This document shows, piece by piece, positions 62,533-64,000 of a stretch of DNA of 64,000 bases. The stretch spans positions 62,001-126,000 of the forward strand of contig CAYQNJ010000002.1 of assembly GCA_964418835.1 (NCBI GenBank), read 5' to 3'. Position numbers and translations under genes: made by a program. The notes beneath the pieces were generated by a model. It did no database searches and had not been told where the DNA came from. It saw nothing but the letters and a program-made list of their open reading frames with translations. Numbering within the stretch: position 1 is the stretch's first letter; every line of letters starts with the position of its first letter. Source of the DNA: UBA9076 sp964418835. GTDB lineage: Bacteria; Bacillota_I; Bacilli_A; Erysipelotrichales; Erysipelotrichaceae.

Positions 62533-63276
62533 GTGAATGATAAGTATTTAGGTATCATATTAAAACAAAATGATTATAAGGAAAATGATGCTTTAATTAG
62601 TGTTTTATTAAAAGGTTTAGGTAAGTTTTCTTTTTCTTGTAGGGGGGTTAGAAAGCTTACAAGTAAGAATTCTATGAATATTAGACCTTTTTTAAGTAGT
62701 GAAATATTATTTGATTATAATGAAAATAAAACAATATTTTCATTAAAAAATGCTAATACTGTTAAGAATAGAAGACATATAAATGAAGATATTGTAAAAA
62801 TGTCTTTAGCAAGCTTAGTTTGTCAAATTGTTGATGTGACTATATTAAATGATGATGAATATATTATCGATGATGTTTTTGAAATGTTGGACTTTATTTT
62901 AGATAGAGTAAATGATGATAAACATGAAATATTAGCTACTTGTTTATTTATATCTTTATACTTAAAATTATTGGGAATTAAACCTAATGTGGATGAGTGT
63001 GCTTTGTGCGGTAATACAAAAATTATTGGTATATCTTTAGAAGAAGGTGGTTTTGTTTGTGGTGATTGTGCAAATAAAGCAGTTTTATATAAGAATATTG
63101 ATATTGAAAACATAAGAAAGTTTAGAATTATTAATAAGGCTGAACTTATAAATTATAAAAAATTAAAAGAGATAGATAACTATAATAAAACTGATTTAAA
63201 TATACTTGTACGCTTTTTTGAATTTCATTCTGGAATAAAGTTAAAATCTTATGAATTTGTTAGTTCTATATTATAG
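62533..63276 (+). CDS. recO: DNA repair protein RecO
   Basis: Helps load RecA onto SSB-coated DNA in gap repair. The 247-residue protein has an N-terminal OB-fold (GIILKQNDYKENDALISVLLKGLGKFSFSCRGVRK), a helical middle and a four-Cys zinc site (CALCGNTK and CGDCANKA). The start is GTG at 62533 behind AGAGGA. The RecA regulator RecX is present elsewhere in the window as a fusion. Confidence 0.94.
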   Translation: MNDKYLGIILKQNDYKENDALISVLLKGLGKFSFSCRGVRKLTSKNSMNIRPFLSSEILFDYNENKTIFSLKNANTVKNRRHINEDIVKMSLASLVCQIVDVTILNDDEYIIDDVFEMLDFILDRVNDDKHEILATCLFISLYLKLLGIKPNVDECALCGNTKIIGISLEEGGFVCGDCANKAVLYKNIDIENIRKFRIINKAELINYKKLKEIDNYNKTDLNILVRFFEFHSGIKLKSYEFVSSIL

Positions 63277-63284
63277 GTAGTATG

Positions 63285-63313
63285 TTGTTGAATGAGTGTA
63301 TTTATGGTATATT
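63285..63313 (+). promoter_or_regulatory. Promoter of the glycyl-tRNA synthetase gene
   Basis: TTGTTG (63285-63290), 17 bases, TATATT (63308-63313), with TG one base before the -10. No T-box fits in the 63-base gap. Confidence 0.62.
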
Positions 63314-63339
63314 ATTTAATTAGTTAAAGGGAGATTTTT

Positions 63340-64000
63340 ATGGAAAAAACATTTGAGAAAGTTGTTAGTCATGCGAAAGAATCAGGTTTTGTTTATCAAG
63401 GTTCTGAAATATATGGTGGCTTAAGTAATACATGGGATTTTGGTCCTTTGGGTATAGAATTAAAGAATAATATAAAAAATGCTTGGTGGAAGAAATTCAT
63501 TCAAGAAGATCCTAATAATGTTGGTATACAATCTGCAATATTAATGAATCCAGAAGTTTGGAAGGCTAGTGGGCACTTATCAGGTTTTTCTGATCCATTA
63601 ATGGATTGTAAAAAATGTAATACTAGACATAGGGCAGATCATTTAATTGAAGAATTTAGCAAGGGCAGTGTCAAAACCGAAGGAATGAACAATGAAGAAT
63701 TATCCAAGTTTGTTTCTGAAAATAAAGTACCTTGTCCAAATTGTGGTGCTACTGATTTTACTGATATTAGAAGATTTAATCTAATGTTTAAAACTTTCCA
63801 AGGTGTTTTAGAAGATAATAAAAGTGCAGTTTATTTAAGACCTGAAACTGCACAAGGTATGTTTGTTAACTATAAAAACATACAAAGAACTTATAGAAAA
63901 AAATTGCCATTTGGTATTGGTCAAATTGGTAAGTCTTTTAGAAATGAAATTACACCTGGTAACTTTATTTTTAGAACTAGAGAATTTGAACAAATGGAGT
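63340..64000 (+). CDS. glyS: Glycyl-tRNA synthetase, single-chain dimeric type, 3'-truncated by the window edge
   Basis: Charges tRNA-Gly. The 220 visible residues belong to the eukaryote/Gram-positive-like class II GlyRS, not the alpha2beta2 type. Features are YQGSEIYGGLSNTWDFGPLGIELKNN, a zinc-like CKKC and CPNC pair, FKTFQG, YLRPETAQGMFVNYKN and motif 2 SFRNEITPGNFIFRTREFEQ. AAGGGAG precedes the ATG at 63340. The frame is open at the right edge. Confidence 0.97.
   Translation, partial: MEKTFEKVVSHAKESGFVYQGSEIYGGLSNTWDFGPLGIELKNNIKNAWWKKFIQEDPNNVGIQSAILMNPEVWKASGHLSGFSDPLMDCKKCNTRHRADHLIEEFSKGSVKTEGMNNEELSKFVSENKVPCPNCGATDFTDIRRFNLMFKTFQGVLEDNKSAVYLRPETAQGMFVNYKNIQRTYRKKLPFGIGQIGKSFRNEITPGNFIFRTREFEQME

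Noticed and set aside
1..64000. Mobile elements, CRISPR arrays, tRNA/rRNA genes, toxin-antitoxin or defence loci
   Set aside because: No transposase or integrase, no regularly spaced repeats, no tRNA cloverleaf and no defence-type genes were seen. Gene order is core-chromosomal throughout.
1..64000. Mollicute-type code (TGA = Trp)
   Set aside because: TGA ends several genes at sensible positions (ybeY, cdd, sufU, prpC), and conserved Trp residues are encoded by TGG.

Overview
This window is a gene-dense, strongly AT-rich stretch of a bacterial chromosome from a low-GC Gram-positive (Bacillota). Gene content and order point to the Bacilli/Erysipelotrichia side. Supporting blocks are rel-hisS-aspS followed by a 6S-like RNA, sufCDSUB, priA-rsmB-rlmN-prpC-prkC-rsgA-rpe-thiN next to rpmB, rsmE-mtaB, and phoH with ybeY-dgkA-cdd-era-recO-glyQS. 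TGA is used as a stop, so the code is standard. FtsA, FtsZ, MurE, a GT51 glycosyltransferase, a sortase and glycolipid glycosyltransferases indicate a walled Gram-positive cell rather than a mollicute. No mobile element, CRISPR array, tRNA or rRNA is visible. This is core chromosome, and intergenic gaps are nearly all under 300 bases.

Layout: (1) 1-5.4 kb, stringent response enzyme Rel (5' end outside the window), a T-box-controlled hisS-aspS pair and a 6S-like RNA. (2) 5.5-14.7 kb, YneF, monofunctional transglycosylase, a Gly/Gln/Asn-rich protein with one calcium-loop motif, class B sortase, PyrR, a MATE exporter, a large pyruvate:ferredoxin oxidoreductase, an ECF substrate-binding subunit and a P-loop kinase. 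(3) 14.7-23.5 kb, Ogt, a three-gene glycolipid module whose last gene is fused in frame to recX, YhaM, GNAT and HIT proteins, and two PrsA/SurA-like exported foldase candidates. (4) 23.7-31.7 kb, the complete SUF iron-sulfur operon, 5-formyl-THF cyclo-ligase, and proB-proA-proC on the minus strand. (5) 31.8-43.6 kb, the priA-to-thiN operon with the PASTA kinase/phosphatase pair, rpmB, and ftsA-ftsZ. (6) 43.6-52.2 kb, a PHP phosphoesterase, a Met T-box with metN-metI-metQ, threonine aldolase, a CorC/HlyC-type transporter with an unexplained structured leader, a PyrR-attenuated uracil permease, a FUSC-like protein and a VanZ-like protein. (7) 52.3-64 kb, rsmE-mtaB-murE-deoC, rpsU, a tyrosine phosphatase, phoH, a Na/Pi cotransporter, ybeY-dgkA-cdd-era-recO and the start of glyS.

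Regulation is unusually readable. There are two T-boxes, a PyrR-binding attenuator whose regulator gene lies 42 kb away in the same window, a 6S-like RNA with an extended -10 promoter, several good sigma-A-type promoters (often with TTGCAA/TTGCAT as -35), and compact terminators whose arms or loops contain the stop codons of convergent genes. The most interesting items are the glycosyltransferase-RecX fusion (17859-19847), the leader RNA or leader ORF before the CorC-like gene (48355-48525), the overlapping Asp/His specifier in the hisS-aspS T-box, and predicted leaderless genes.
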